Shown here: piece by piece, positions 63,871 through 64,000 of the stretch | Numbering within the stretch: the first letter of the stretch is position 1 | Layout of the letters: each line of letters begins with the position of its first letter | Source: Legionella sp. | GTDB taxonomy: Bacteria; Pseudomonadota; Gammaproteobacteria; Legionellales; Legionellaceae | Direction of reading: 5' to 3' | Length of the DNA: 64,000 nucleotides | NCBI GenBank assembly: GCA_002786205.1 | Contig: PEQM01000024.1 | Span: 1 to 64,000, forward strand | Notes under the pieces: model-generated | Seen by the model: the letters and a program-made list of their open reading frames with translations, nothing else | Databases searched by the model: none | What the model was told of the DNA's origin: nothing | Position numbers and translations under genes: made by a program

Positions 63871-64000
63871 TTAAAAAACCTGTATCATTTCAATTGATTT
63901 CATATAGGGTACTCGTGCAATTAATGGGATATTTGCTAATTGGCTAATCGTTTGAATATTTTCTTCCAATGCCAGCATCGTGGGATCAAAGCAATTTGCT
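63871..64000 (-). CDS. bioD: Probable dethiobiotin synthetase, C-terminal fragment (cut by window edge)
   Basis: The last 42 codons of a minus-strand gene that enters from the right edge: NCFDPTMLALEENIQTIS then LANIPLIARVPYM, ending at TAA 63871-63873. The wording and position match the BioD C-terminus (W-x-ANxxDP...L..xIPxPLLGxxPY), which closes the biotin-pathway enzyme fold. Only a fragment is visible, so the call is moderate. Confidence 0.55.
   Translation of the reverse strand, partial: ANCFDPTMLALEENIQTISQLANIPLIARVPYMKSIEMIQVF

Noticed and set aside
1-64000. CRISPR arrays, prophage, tRNA and rRNA genes
   Set aside because: No regularly spaced repeats, phage structural genes or tRNA/rRNA-like sequences were seen on reading; a tRNAscan or Rfam run would settle it.

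Overview
The window looks like chromosomal DNA from a Legionella-type gammaproteobacterium. Base composition is AT-rich. Housekeeping clusters follow gammaproteobacterial order (ndk-rlmN-pilF-rodZ-hisS-yfgM-bamB-der, pncC-recA-recX-alaS, prfB-lysS, tamA-tamB, fmdB-DUF502-aspS). Mixed among them are eukaryotic-like genes (a J-domain/ankyrin membrane protein and a protein-kinase-like protein) of the kind Legionella sends through its Dot/Icm system. Genus is inferred from gene content and order; no rRNA or tRNA gene is visible.

Layout: 0.2-7.9 kb is a minus-strand cluster for GTPase-driven ribosome assembly (der), outer-membrane assembly (bamB, yfgM), hisS, rodZ, pilF, rlmN and ndk, lacking ispG between rodZ and hisS. 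8-18.4 kb holds two unknown coiled-coil genes, miaE, minC-lpxH, fadD, pabB and a pyruvate dehydrogenase operon (E1alpha, E1beta, E2). 18.5-20.5 kb is the J-domain/ankyrin effector candidate. 20.8-31.6 kb has lysS-prfB (with the RF2 programmed frameshift), an MHS-family transporter behind a Fur-like palindrome, a solitary fliA, a small Cys-rich exported protein, mscL, alaS, recX, recA, pncC and a small lipoprotein. 31.8-39.6 kb is plus-strand mutS, tamA, tamB and hemB. 39.6-45.6 kb has a small exported protein, a TauD-like oxygenase, a YjdM/PhnA-like protein, ubiA-ubiC, a FimT/GspH pseudopilin, a HolD-like protein and the kinase-like gene. 45.7-49.9 kb is a four-gene ABC exporter with an outer-membrane factor. 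50.2-53.7 kb is a flavoprotein paired with a soluble hybrid histidine kinase.

The accessory hot spot is 53.8-56.4 kb: a decayed IS50(Tn5)-like element with recognisable ends, whose transposase gene is split by an apparently intact IS630-family element at a TA dinucleotide. The whole is bracketed by 50-bp imperfect inverted repeats. Removing the IS630 element and one TA restores the host reading frame across the junction. From 56.4 kb to the end come corA, mutH, an MscK-like channel, aspS, a DUF502 protein, an FmdB-type zinc-ribbon protein and the 3' end of a probable bioD.

Four copies or half-copies of one short AT-rich intergenic repeat (near 15.1, 40.2, 43.4 and 45.6 kb) are not explained by any gene. 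No CRISPR array or prophage was seen. The strongest leads for something undescribed are the J-like protein with HGD in place of HPD, the kinase-like protein, the flavoprotein/hybrid-kinase pair and the dispersed repeat.
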